A DNA stretch of 64,000 nucleotides, taken from NCBI GenBank assembly GCA_045345765.1, contig CP148265.1, forward strand, positions 2,666,001 to 2,730,000. The letters run 5' to 3'. This document shows positions 8,300 to 16,729 of the stretch, in pieces. This DNA comes from JAOARY01 sp045345765. Its GTDB lineage: Bacteria; Bacillota; Clostridia; Peptostreptococcales; Peptostreptococcaceae. Under the pieces are notes generated by a model. That model did no database searches. It saw nothing but the letters and a program-made list of their open reading frames with translations, and had not been told where the DNA came from. Positions within the stretch are counted from its first letter, which is position 1. The number at the start of each line of letters is the position of its first letter. A program made the position numbers and the translations under genes.

Positions 8300-9391
8300 T
8301 TAAGTTAAAGCTCTTCCTATATTTTTAACAAAATCTTGAGTATTTGTAACAACAGATGTTGCTGTTAAAGTACCTCTATCAGAAAGTTTGTTAACTGCAA
8401 ATTCTTGAATATCAACAGTATACATATATACAGGTCTTATAACTCCATCAAATTCATTATAAGAAGGTGTCATATTTCCTGTTGCAATTGTAAATAATAT
8501 AGTAGAAACCATTATTATTGTTGATGTTTTTCTTGTATGAACACGCATAGCATCTTGTGCTTCATAAACATCATTATAAGTACCTGGTAGAGTAAATCTG
8601 TCTCTTATAGTACCTGAAAGTACAAATGGAACATTACATTCAACACAAGCTTTCATAATTCCATCTTTGACTTTCCCTGATTTAACAAGTTCTTCTATAG
8701 ATCCAGCTTCTCTAGCCATATTTATAGTTTCATAATAATTACCTAATGTATTTTGTTCTTTTACAAAAGTTTCTTGTCCCCAAGTTGTTCCAAAAACTCC
8801 ACATTCTAAATCAAATGCGGCAAAACTTGTTCCACATAATATAGAATCAACATAACCTTCTCGTACAAGTCTTGCAATAGCATCTCTTGAACCTTTATCT
8901 AAACTAACAGCAGTTCCTAAAACCCAAGTAACATAACCGTTATTTTCTTTTTCATTTCTAAGTATTTCATATAATTTATCATAATCAATAGAAAAGGCAG
9001 TTTCTCTTGAACGACCACTTCTAAAAGCAAATGTATCTGCTTCTTTTGAATCTTCTAAGAATCCTTGGGTATAAACATAAATACCTTCACTACCATCTTC
9101 TTTTCTTCCTACTACAACTTTATCTCCAACTTTAAGATTTCTAAATTCTACAATTTCTACTCTTTCTTTTCCTGGTTCATCTATAGCAACACAAACAGTA
9201 TCCATTCTACTTTCAATTGCTAAAACCCATTTACCATTTATTTTAAAGTATTCAGGAAATACTGAAAGAGCATGATAATTAGCAGGAGAAACTCCTTCTT
9301 TTGTAACTTCAACTAAAGTAGCATTTGGAGCATTTACAAAAAACTCTTTAGTAAAATCTGGTGCTGTATATTTTGGCATTTCAAAAGTCAT
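8300..9391 (-). CDS. LOR/SDH (TIGR00300) family protein, ornithine-cyclodeaminase-like, copy 2
   Basis: 363 residues matching the C-terminal part of the archaeal TIGR00300/LOR-SDH family, whose methanogen member is known as an NAD-dependent ornithine cyclodeaminase. Seen here: the core from LRNEKENNGYVTWVLG, then REGYVDSILCGTSFAAFDLE, VPFVLSGTIRDRFTLPG, YEAQDAMRVHTRKTS and TVDIQEFAVNKLSDRG. Compared with the family, the usual GNALAxHDIE is changed to GTSFAAFDLE and SIRDDGPLP to TIRDRFTLP, so this copy may have a different substrate or be non-catalytic. The N-terminal LOR/SDH conserved region of about 90 residues is absent. ATG 9391 follows GGGGGAT. It is ten bases downstream of its paralogue, in the same operon. 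Confidence 0.7.
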   Translation of the reverse strand: MTFEMPKYTAPDFTKEFFVNAPNATLVEVTKEGVSPANYHALSVFPEYFKINGKWVLAIESRMDTVCVAIDEPGKERVEIVEFRNLKVGDKVVVGRKEDGSEGIYVYTQGFLEDSKEADTFAFRSGRSRETAFSIDYDKLYEILRNEKENNGYVTWVLGTAVSLDKGSRDAIARLVREGYVDSILCGTSFAAFDLECGVFGTTWGQETFVKEQNTLGNYYETINMAREAGSIEELVKSGKVKDGIMKACVECNVPFVLSGTIRDRFTLPGTYNDVYEAQDAMRVHTRKTSTIIMVSTILFTIATGNMTPSYNEFDGVIRPVYMYTVDIQEFAVNKLSDRGTLTATSVVTNTQDFVKNIGRALT

Positions 9392-9401
9392 ATTAATCCC
9401 C

Positions 9402-10580
9402 CTAATCAACAGTTAATTCATCAGTAGCTTTTTTTTGTGATTCCTTATTTTCGATGTATTCATTAACATTAACTTCAACTGGTTCAACTTCAAAATCTTC
9501 AACCGGTGTTAAAAGTGCTTTTTGAACATTAACAACAAAGTCTTGAACATTTGTAACAATGTTTTTTACTGCAATATTTTCTCTAGCAGCAGAGACTTTA
9601 TTAACAACGTTTTCAGTAACATCAATAGTGTACATAAATACAGGAACAACACTACCATCTTCTTTTATTCTATAGCTAGAAGCTAGTTCTGCTGTAGAAA
9701 CAGAATGTAACATAGTAGCAAGACCGATTATAAGAGTAGCTTTATCAGTTTGTTCTTTCATTGCATTTAATGCATCAGGTACATTAGAATAAACTTCTGG
9801 AAGAGGTCCATCATCTCTTATTGAACCAGCTAAAACATAAGGAATATCTAATTTATTTAGAGTTTTAATAAAACCATCCTTTATATTTCCTTCTTCTATA
9901 AATTTAGATGTAGAACCTGACTTTCTAACTTCATTTAGAAGATCTAAATGATTATAATGTCCCATTGGAACAGATTCTTGTGTATAAATGTTTTGTCCTA
10001 GTGCAGTGTCTAAAAAACCACCTTCTAAATCATGAGTAGCCATAGCATTTCCAGCTAATAATGATTGAACATATCCATTTTCAGCTAATTGTGAAAGACC
10101 GATTCTTGTATCATAATCAAATACAACTGAAGGTCCTAAAACCCAAACAATGTGACCATTATTTTCTTTTTCATGACGCATAAGTTCAGCTAAAAATTCA
10201 TAATCTTTAGTGAATGAAGTTTCTACTGATGTGAAAGGTTCTGATATTATAGATTCATCAAAGCCTTCTTTATAAACTAAAATCCCTTCAGACCCGTCTG
10301 TTTTTTTACCAATTACAACTTTATCTCCTATTTTTAAGTCATTTAATTCTTTTATTATTATTGTAGAATTAGAATATACAGCTACACAATTTTGAGAATT
10401 ATGTTCTGGTAATATCCACTTTCCACCCGAATAATAGTAAGTTGGCATATGACTTGTTAAATAAAAACCACTAGGTGAAACCCCTTCTTTAGTTACTTCT
10501 TTAGTTTTAATTTCTTTTGCATTTTTATATTTTTCTAAATTAAAATCTGGTGGTGTAAATTTAGGTAATACAAATGACAT
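9402..10580 (-). CDS. LOR/SDH (TIGR00300) family protein, ornithine-cyclodeaminase-like, copy 1
   Basis: 392 residues and the more canonical of the tandem pair. It keeps FYLTSHMPTYYYSGGKWI, LKIGDKVVIGKKTDG, AENGYVQSLLAGNAMATHDLE, PYVLAGSIRDDGPLPEV, ATMLHSVSTAEL and the C-terminal TIDVTENVVNKVS, all matching the TIGR00300 family (archaeal ornithine cyclodeaminase; also the C-terminal half of cyanobacterial ArgZ/AgrE). Like copy 2 it lacks the N-terminal LOR/SDH domain. The family deaminates ornithine to proline using bound NAD; whether this pair does so is inference, though it would suit amino-acid fermentation. The acidic tail after residue 365 (VEDFEVEPVEVNVNEYIE) is extra. ATG 10580 follows GAGGGGGAT. 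Confidence 0.72.
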   Translation of the reverse strand: MSFVLPKFTPPDFNLEKYKNAKEIKTKEVTKEGVSPSGFYLTSHMPTYYYSGGKWILPEHNSQNCVAVYSNSTIIIKELNDLKIGDKVVIGKKTDGSEGILVYKEGFDESIISEPFTSVETSFTKDYEFLAELMRHEKENNGHIVWVLGPSVVFDYDTRIGLSQLAENGYVQSLLAGNAMATHDLEGGFLDTALGQNIYTQESVPMGHYNHLDLLNEVRKSGSTSKFIEEGNIKDGFIKTLNKLDIPYVLAGSIRDDGPLPEVYSNVPDALNAMKEQTDKATLIIGLATMLHSVSTAELASSYRIKEDGSVVPVFMYTIDVTENVVNKVSAARENIAVKNIVTNVQDFVVNVQKALLTPVEDFEVEPVEVNVNEYIENKESQKKATDELTVD

Positions 10581-10732
10581 AAAGATCCCCCTCATTAATA
10601 TATATTATAAATTTTCCTTGCAATAAACTTTAATTATAATTTTGATTTTTAGGAAAATTACAAAAACATTGATTTAATTATAACATTTAAAAGAGTTACT
10701 TTCTACCCCTTTGATGTTAATTATTTGATTTG

Positions 10733-10783
10733 AAAAATAAGCTATCTTAAAATAATCAAAATATTTTAAGATAGCTTATTTTT
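10733..10783 (-). terminator. Rho-independent terminator of the aldo/keto reductase gene
   Basis: A perfect 22-bp inverted repeat, arms 10733-10754 and 10762-10783, with the 7-base loop atcaaaa. It lies 2 bases after the reductase stop on the minus strand and is flanked by A and T runs. Confidence 0.8.
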
Positions 10784-10784
10784 A

Positions 10785-11918
10785 TTAACCTAATACATTG
10801 TTAACTTCTTTTAGTTTTTCTATTATTTTTATATTTTGTGGACATTTGGGTTCACATTGACCGCAAGATTTGCAATTAGAAGCTCGTTTTTCTTCTTTCA
10901 AAAACATTGTATATTTCATACTGGGAGTTTTTAAATCATCATACATTGAACTTTCATTTAATAAAGAAAAATTAAGAGGAATATTAACTCCAAAAGGACA
11001 TGGCATACAGTATTTGCAATCTGTACAATTTACTTTTATTTTTGAATTATAAATATCTTTAACTTTATTTATAATTTCTAACTCTTTATTTGTAAGTGTA
11101 TTTGGATAAGCTTTAGATGCTTCTTTTATATTTTCATCAATATGTTTTATATCATTCATACCACTTAGTACAACTTTTATATTATCATAATTCCATAAAT
11201 AGCGAAGTCCCCATTGGGCCGGTGTTTTTTTTGTTTTTGAACTATCCCAAAGTTTTTTTACTTCATTTGGAATATTTTTAGTTAAACTACCACCTCGAAG
11301 TGGCTCCATGATTATAATATCTATATTTTTTTCTTTTGCATAATTTAGACCTTTAAGTCCCGCTTGATAATTTTCATCCATAAAATTATATTGTATTTGA
11401 CAAAAGTCCCAATCATAAGAATCTATAATTTCTTTAAATAAATCAAAATCATCATGAAAAGAAAAGCCTATATTTTTGATTCGGCCATCTTCTAAAGCTT
11501 CTTTTATAAATTCAAAAACATTATTTTTTTTATAATTTTCCCAATAATTTTTATTTAAAGCATGTAAAAGATAATAGTCGATATAATCTGTTTGTAGATT
11601 TTTTAATTGTTGATTTAAGTATTTATTCATATCTTCTTTTGTATTTATAAGCCAAGATGGAAGTTTTGTGGCTAATTTAATTTTTTTTCGATATCCATCT
11701 TTTAAAGCCTCACCTACAAATGATTCGCTATTACCACTATGATAAGGATAAGCAGTATCAATATAATTAACACCATTATCTATTGCATATCGTAGTTGTT
11801 TTTTTGCCTCATCCTTATCTATTTTTGCGTTATCCTCTCCAATAATAGGAAATCGCATACAACCATAACCCAATATAGATACTTTTTCTTTGTTTTTTCC
11901 CAATTCTCTATAAAGCAT
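10785..11918 (-). CDS. aldo/keto reductase with C-terminal 4Fe-4S clusters
   Basis: 377 residues. The N-terminal 280 residues are an AKR TIM barrel with the NADPH-binding and catalytic pattern: GYGCMRFP, IDTAYPYHSGNSE (catalytic Asp and Tyr), KLATKLPSW (catalytic Lys) and YLLHALNK (catalytic His). The C-terminal part adds two ferredoxin-type cysteine groups, CTDCKYCMPCP and CKSCGQCEPKCP, as in the large family of Fe-S aldo/keto reductases of anaerobes. Substrate unknown. ATG 11918 is chosen because it lies 6 bases after AGAGGTG; the GTG nine bases earlier overlaps that site. Probably monocistronic, with a strong terminator behind it. Confidence 0.88.
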   Translation of the reverse strand: MLYRELGKNKEKVSILGYGCMRFPIIGEDNAKIDKDEAKKQLRYAIDNGVNYIDTAYPYHSGNSESFVGEALKDGYRKKIKLATKLPSWLINTKEDMNKYLNQQLKNLQTDYIDYYLLHALNKNYWENYKKNNVFEFIKEALEDGRIKNIGFSFHDDFDLFKEIIDSYDWDFCQIQYNFMDENYQAGLKGLNYAKEKNIDIIIMEPLRGGSLTKNIPNEVKKLWDSSKTKKTPAQWGLRYLWNYDNIKVVLSGMNDIKHIDENIKEASKAYPNTLTNKELEIINKVKDIYNSKIKVNCTDCKYCMPCPFGVNIPLNFSLLNESSMYDDLKTPSMKYTMFLKEEKRASNCKSCGQCEPKCPQNIKIIEKLKEVNNVLG

Positions 11919-12008
11919 ATTATACACCTCTTTTACTTATTTTCAGGGTATTTATATTAATAAAAACCTATTAATATTATATTCCCCTAATAATAAGATA
12001 ATCACAGT

Positions 12009-12530
12009 TTATTTAAGAAGTTCGTCCCTTATAAGTTGTAATACAAAAGTTTCTCTTTCGACTGAAAAACCCATGGATTTTTCTTTATTTGAAATAACAT
12101 CTAAGTTATGTTTTATAGCTTCATCTATATCAACCCATTTAACTTCCATTCCATTAGCTATTTCATAGTCTTCAAAATTTGTTTTTTCTAAAGGGCTATT
12201 TAATTTACAAACAAAAATATAAGATAACATATGCATCAAATCATATTCTTTCTTGTAATGGGGTCTATATTCCTCGGTATATCCATATTCTTTTAGTATT
12301 TCTATATCTTTAGCTCCAACTTCTTCGGATAATTCTCTTTTTAAAGCATTTATAATATCTTCACCTTCATCTATTCCACCACCAGGGATACTATAGTCGT
12401 TATATCTTTTGGTATATAATAATAGTATTTTTCTATTATCTAATATAATTCCCCTTGCTGCTTTTCTTTCAAACATATTACCTTCTAATGTTTTTAAATC
12501 ATTATGAATCATTTTTTTTATTAATCTCAA
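12009..12530 (-). CDS. Nudix hydrolase
   Basis: About 173 residues. The complete Nudix box (G-x5-E-x7-REUxEExGU) is visible in GGIDEGEDIINALKRELSEE followed by VGA, around residues 68-90, with the preceding strand RNYDYSIPGGG-type sequence (YNDYSIPGGGID). Nudix enzymes hydrolyse nucleoside diphosphates linked to another group; the exact substrate is not predictable. TTG 12530 is preferred over the upstream ATG (12584) because a GAGAGGA ribosome binding site stands 8 bases before it. Monocistronic, divergent from the 157-residue gene. Confidence 0.85.
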   Translation of the reverse strand: MRLIKKMIHNDLKTLEGNMFERKAARGIILDNRKILLLYTKRYNDYSIPGGGIDEGEDIINALKRELSEEVGAKDIEILKEYGYTEEYRPHYKKEYDLMHMLSYIFVCKLNSPLEKTNFEDYEIANGMEVKWVDIDEAIKHNLDVISNKEKSMGFSVERETFVLQLIRDELLK

Positions 12531-12630
12531 ATCAAAAATCCTCTCTTTTTTAATGTATTTAATTTCTATTATATATTCTATCATTTTAAAAGAAAAAGTA
12601 TAATAACTATTAAAAAAATAATTGAAATTT

Positions 12631-12661
12631 TTTGTTTAATGTTTAAACAAAAAGGTATAAT
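12631..12661 (+). promoter_or_regulatory. promoter with embedded palindromic operator before the 157-residue gene
   Basis: A perfect palindrome with 9-base arms, TTTGTTTAA (12631-12639) and TTAAACAAA (12643-12651), lies between a candidate -35 TTGTTT (12632-12637) and a consensus -10 TATAAT (12656-12661), spaced by 18 bases. A repressor bound there would block RNA polymerase, so the small gene downstream is probably switched. The regulator is not identifiable. Confidence 0.5.
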
Positions 12662-12713
12662 TTATAATGACTTAATTGTCTAATAATATAAAAAATTCAA
12701 GGAGGTTTCATTA

Positions 12714-13187
12714 ATGGAAGCACATGAAAATGTAATTAATTTTGAGGCAGGAAGAAATATTAATTCGGTGGAATTTGTAGCGGAGGAACATATTATAACA
12801 GCGGATCAACCTTGGGGTGGAGTGACTTGTGCACATATAGACAAAACTACTAGAGTGGGGATTGTAGCAGGAAGACATGCTTCAAAAGAGTGTGCTCAGT
12901 GGTTTAGTAGTTATGTTGATAATAAATATGATGATATGATTCATACTATGGGTGGAGATAATATTCCTAATCAATTGAATTTTGCTGTAAAAGGAAGACT
13001 TAGTATAAATGGGGATAGTTATGAAGTTTGTATAGGACAAGGTCATCATGATGATAATAATAATTGGCATATTGCATCAACTGAAATTTTGGCTGATGGA
13101 GATGCTAAAAATGGGACTCTTGGGAATAAATATAGATTAGAACAAGATGGTACTCATGGTTTTAAAGTAAACTCAAGTATATCTTAA
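12714..13187 (+). CDS. orphan 157-residue protein, function unknown
   Basis: I do not recognise this protein. It has no signal peptide, no membrane segment, only two cysteines in the first half (CAHID and CAQWF) plus one later (CIGQGHHDDNNNW), and is rich in Gly, Asn, Asp and His. The composition, with many short turns and tryptophans (QPWGGVTC, NNNWHIAS), suggests a small beta-rich cytosolic or non-classically exported protein, perhaps a lectin- or toxin-like fold; that is only an impression. ATG follows a full AGGAGG. It stands alone between a regulated promoter and a strong terminator, and its codon use (more G in GGG/GTG) differs somewhat from its neighbours. Confidence 0.7.
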   Translation: MEAHENVINFEAGRNINSVEFVAEEHIITADQPWGGVTCAHIDKTTRVGIVAGRHASKECAQWFSSYVDNKYDDMIHTMGGDNIPNQLNFAVKGRLSINGDSYEVCIGQGHHDDNNNWHIASTEILADGDAKNGTLGNKYRLEQDGTHGFKVNSSIS

Positions 13188-13241
13188 ATAATAAAAGCTG
13201 TGTGAAATGATTTTTGATTATTTCACACAGCTTTTATTATT
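13187..13241. terminator. bidirectional terminator between convergent genes
   Basis: A perfect 22-bp inverted repeat (13187-13208 and 13220-13241, 11-base loop) with the core AAAAGCTGTGTGAAAT and A/T runs on both sides. It overlaps the stop codons of both the 157-residue gene and the diguanylate cyclase gene on the other strand. Confidence 0.9.
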
Positions 13242-14829
13242 TTATTACATCTAAATCTTTTTTTATTTTCCTTTTTTCTTCATACATTTTTTGATCAGCT
13301 TTTTTAATAAGGTCATCAACTTGTGATTTTTGTTTATTGTCGTAATCAACTATACCATGACTAACGCTTACGAAATAAGGTCTATTTTCATTTTTGTTTA
13401 TATTTTCATATTTGTCTAAGATTCTATTCCAGATTTTTTCTGTATCTTCTACATTGATTCCATCAAATACTATTAAAAACTCATCGCCTCCAAGTCTAAT
13501 TACGAAATCCTTGTTCCTAATTGTAGATTTTATTGTATCAATAACTGTTATTATAAGTTCATCACCCATCTTATGACCAAGATTATCATTGACATCTTTA
13601 AGTCCATTAATATCTATAAAACAAAGACTTACTAAAAATGTTCTTCTTTCATCAGATGGAAATAGTGAATTTAATTTAATTAGACCAGCTCTTCTATTAT
13701 AAGATTTAGTTAAGACATCATATTCAGAATAATATTTTATTCTTTTATAGGTTCTTCTGTTTATATATATCAAAACCCCTATTATAGATGATATAAAAAA
13801 TAAAAATATAAAATATAAACTATTTTTTTTTACTACATCGAAAAATAAAGAGTGAAAATCATCTATAAAAAGACTTTTGTTTTTATTATTTCGTTGAATA
13901 AGGGAAATTATATACCAATTTTTATCATCAAATATGATTTTATGAATATGATTTACATTATTAGATATTACTTTATCATCAAGTGATATTTTTTGAGCGG
14001 TAAAAAGCCCATGATTACTAACAAATTGAGTATAAGTATTAGAATTTTTTATATCATTCCATTCTTTATTATACATAGATTCAAAAGAATTTTGTTTTTT
14101 ATCTTTGAACATAAAACCCCATTCTAAAGTTTTATCTTCATTTGAAATAAAATAACCATCAGAATTTAATAGTGAAAGAGAGCCAGAAGAATTTTTTGCT
14201 AAATCTTTAAATGTCTCTAAAGAATTTTTTGCTAAATAATTTAAGATAATTATTCCTTTAAAGTTGTTATTAACATCATATAAGGGTGTAGCTAAACGAA
14301 TCACAGGTTTGAAAGGAATTTCAATTTCATTATTTTCTTTATTTAAATCAATTTTTGATATATATACAAATTCAGAGCTAAGATTAGATGTTTCTTTAAA
14401 ATAATATCTACTACTTTTATTTTGCAATTTATCTTCAGAAACTATATAACTTCCATTTTTTGATGCATTCACTCTTATTTTTTCCATTCCATTTTCATCA
14501 ATATATCTAATTTGGTCATAATATTTTTTTTGTGTAGAAAATATAGCCCAACTTTCAGATACAGAATTTAGATTCTCATTGAGCAGATCTTTTTTAAAAT
14601 TATGGTGTAGATAATATAAATCAGAAAGTATGTTATTTAATTCCTTGCCTGTGTAATTGATTTGCATATTTACAACTCTTTGTTCATTTTTCATAAGTTC
14701 TTTAAAATTATAAATTCTTATTTGGCGTTCAATAATAAAAAGTATAAAAAAAGAAGAAATATATATTATTAAAAAAGAGATTACAAAATAATATAAAGTT
14801 TTTAATTTTCCTAATTTAATATTATTCAT
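13237..14829 (-). CDS. membrane-bound diguanylate cyclase (sensor domain plus GGDEF)
   Basis: 530 residues. One membrane helix at about 12-35 (YYFVISFLIIYISSFFILFI), an extracytoplasmic sensor region of about 270 residues that looks like a Cache/PAS-type domain, a second helix at about 330-355, then GGDEF from about 365. The signature RLGGDEF is intact, so the active site should make cyclic di-GMP. RNKD stands exactly five residues before GGDEF, the product-inhibition I-site. ATG 14829 follows AGGAGG. It overlaps the end of the upstream cyclase gene by 8 bases, so the two are translationally coupled. Confidence 0.9.
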   Translation of the reverse strand: MNNIKLGKLKTLYYFVISFLIIYISSFFILFIIERQIRIYNFKELMKNEQRVVNMQINYTGKELNNILSDLYYLHHNFKKDLLNENLNSVSESWAIFSTQKKYYDQIRYIDENGMEKIRVNASKNGSYIVSEDKLQNKSSRYYFKETSNLSSEFVYISKIDLNKENNEIEIPFKPVIRLATPLYDVNNNFKGIIILNYLAKNSLETFKDLAKNSSGSLSLLNSDGYFISNEDKTLEWGFMFKDKKQNSFESMYNKEWNDIKNSNTYTQFVSNHGLFTAQKISLDDKVISNNVNHIHKIIFDDKNWYIISLIQRNNKNKSLFIDDFHSLFFDVVKKNSLYFIFLFFISSIIGVLIYINRRTYKRIKYYSEYDVLTKSYNRRAGLIKLNSLFPSDERRTFLVSLCFIDINGLKDVNDNLGHKMGDELIITVIDTIKSTIRNKDFVIRLGGDEFLIVFDGINVEDTEKIWNRILDKYENINKNENRPYFVSVSHGIVDYDNKQKSQVDDLIKKADQKMYEEKRKIKKDLDVIK

Positions 14830-16555
14830 AAAAATCCTCCTGATTTAAATTATCGTTTTTCTTTTCTTTTTTTATTTTGTACATTTTTATATCTGCTTGT
14901 TTAATCATTTCATCTAAATCCATATTAGAATTTTTATCATAATATTCAATTCCTACAGAGATACCAAGAATTTTATTTTTGGGAATTGTTAAGTCGTCTA
15001 TATTTAAAGAAGCTTTTAATTTTTCTTTATATCCATCTAGTTTTTTAATTTCTTGTTCAAGTTTAGAGGCAACAGTTTGGGATATTGTATATGAACTATC
15101 TTTTAGAATTATGACAAATTCATCACCACCATATCGTCCAATGACATCAGTTGATCTTAGTGAACTTTTAAATAAATTTGAAATATAAATAAGAATTTCA
15201 TCACCAATATCATGTCCAAAGGTATCATTATAATATTTAAAATTATCTAAATCTAAAAATAATATTGAAAAACTAATACTTTCTCCTAATTTAACAGATT
15301 CGATAGTTTTTTTTATGAGGTCATTTATATGAGCTCGATTTAATAATCCAGTTAATTTATCTGTTGTTGCTAATGTATATAGTTGTGTATTTTTATTTTC
15401 TAATAATTTATTTCGTTCATTTAGAATTTTATTAATTCTATTAAGTTCTTCTGTTCTTTCTTGTACTTTATCTTCAAGTTTATGTGTATACTCAGATAAA
15501 GATTTCCCCATTTTATTATAAGCCTCAATCAACAGGTCAATTTCATAAAGAGAATATTTTTCATCTATTAATAATATATTATTTTCTTTTGAATTTTCAA
15601 CAGTTTTAGTGAGTTTTAAAAGGGGTTTAATTAATCTATTTGAATAAATCCAAGCTAAAACAATAGTAGCCATAGTTACTATTATAGATATATTAATTAA
15701 TTGAAGCTTTAATCTTTTGATAGGTTGATAGATATCGTCTTTAAATGTTGTTATAGCAAGTTTCCAACCTGGAGAATTAGGAATTTCATAGTAAGTAAGT
15801 ATTTTTTCTTCATCAAGAAAAGAATCATAATATTCCCCATAACCACTTTTTTTATTTTGGCTAGCTACCCAAATATCATTTATACCTATATAACCAATTG
15901 ATTCTAAGTCTTTCATATTGGATGTCATAGAATGTTTTGGCTCTGGATGAGCAACAACTAGACCTTGACTATTAAATATAAAACCATAGCTATTTTCAAA
16001 AACTATATTATTACTTATCATTTGAGTTAGTTCATTTAATTTCAGTGAACCACCTAATGCGCCTACAAATTTATCTTTAGAGGGGATAGTACAAGCAAAG
16101 ACTATTGACGGAGTACTTCTTGCTATGCCGATTAGAGGTTGTGTAATTATATAATTAACTTCTTTATTTTTAAGTTTTTTGTAATCTGGACTTGAAGAAA
16201 AACCAGTTTCACCACTAGGTGTTTTAAAATATCCGTTTTCGTTAATAAAAAAAGAATTATGAAAGTGAAAATTTTCATTGTTTATTAAATTAGTTAAATT
16301 ATTCATTATTATTGGCATATCCAGTTCTTTTACTTTTTCATTTTCTGAAATAAAAATCAATTGTTTCATATGAATATCTAAATCTCGACCTAAATATTCA
16401 GCTTGTAATTTATTAACTTCTAATGATCTATCAAAGGCTATTTCAACTAAATTATTATATTCATAAGTATAGAATAATATAGTTAAAGTAATAATAACTA
16501 TTGCTAATAAAGATATAGAATTTATAATTAATTTTCCTCTTAGTGTATTGAACAT
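14822..16555 (-). CDS. membrane-bound diguanylate cyclase (dCache-HAMP-GGDEF)
   Basis: 577 residues. TM1 at about 10-30, a dCache-like extracellular sensor (about 35-285) with the typical GLVVAHPEP and SGYGEYYDSFLDEEKILTYY segments, TM2 (about 285-308), a HAMP linker beginning SNRLIKPLLKLTKTVEN, a coiled coil (LEDKVQERTEELNRINKI), and GGDEF from about 395 with TDKLTGLLNR and RYGGDEFVII. The RSTD five residues before GGDEF is an intact I-site. The dCache domain suggests sensing of a small ligand such as an amino acid. First of a two-gene operon with the second cyclase; ATG 16555 follows AGAGGTGG. Confidence 0.92.
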   Translation of the reverse strand: MFNTLRGKLIINSISLLAIVIITLTILFYTYEYNNLVEIAFDRSLEVNKLQAEYLGRDLDIHMKQLIFISENEKVKELDMPIIMNNLTNLINNENFHFHNSFFINENGYFKTPSGETGFSSSPDYKKLKNKEVNYIITQPLIGIARSTPSIVFACTIPSKDKFVGALGGSLKLNELTQMISNNIVFENSYGFIFNSQGLVVAHPEPKHSMTSNMKDLESIGYIGINDIWVASQNKKSGYGEYYDSFLDEEKILTYYEIPNSPGWKLAITTFKDDIYQPIKRLKLQLINISIIVTMATIVLAWIYSNRLIKPLLKLTKTVENSKENNILLIDEKYSLYEIDLLIEAYNKMGKSLSEYTHKLEDKVQERTEELNRINKILNERNKLLENKNTQLYTLATTDKLTGLLNRAHINDLIKKTIESVKLGESISFSILFLDLDNFKYYNDTFGHDIGDEILIYISNLFKSSLRSTDVIGRYGGDEFVIILKDSSYTISQTVASKLEQEIKKLDGYKEKLKASLNIDDLTIPKNKILGISVGIEYYDKNSNMDLDEMIKQADIKMYKIKKEKKNDNLNQEDFYE

Positions 16556-16664
16556 AGTCCACCTCTTTATATTTACAACAAATATTTTTTATATTTTAGT
16601 ATAAACTGTATACCCTAATTTAGAGTTACATATAGAGATATTTTTATTTTATTTTTAAATAAAG

Positions 16665-16700
16665 AAATAGCTATAAGATTAAAAAATCTTATAGCTATTT
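16665..16700 (-). terminator. terminator of the NSS transporter gene
   Basis: A perfect 16-bp inverted repeat, AAATAGCTATAAGATT at 16665-16680 and its complement at 16685-16700, with a four-A loop. It lies 30 bases after the transporter stop on the minus strand. Confidence 0.75.
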
Positions 16701-16729
16701 ATAATATTTTTATAAAAAATTATATTTTA

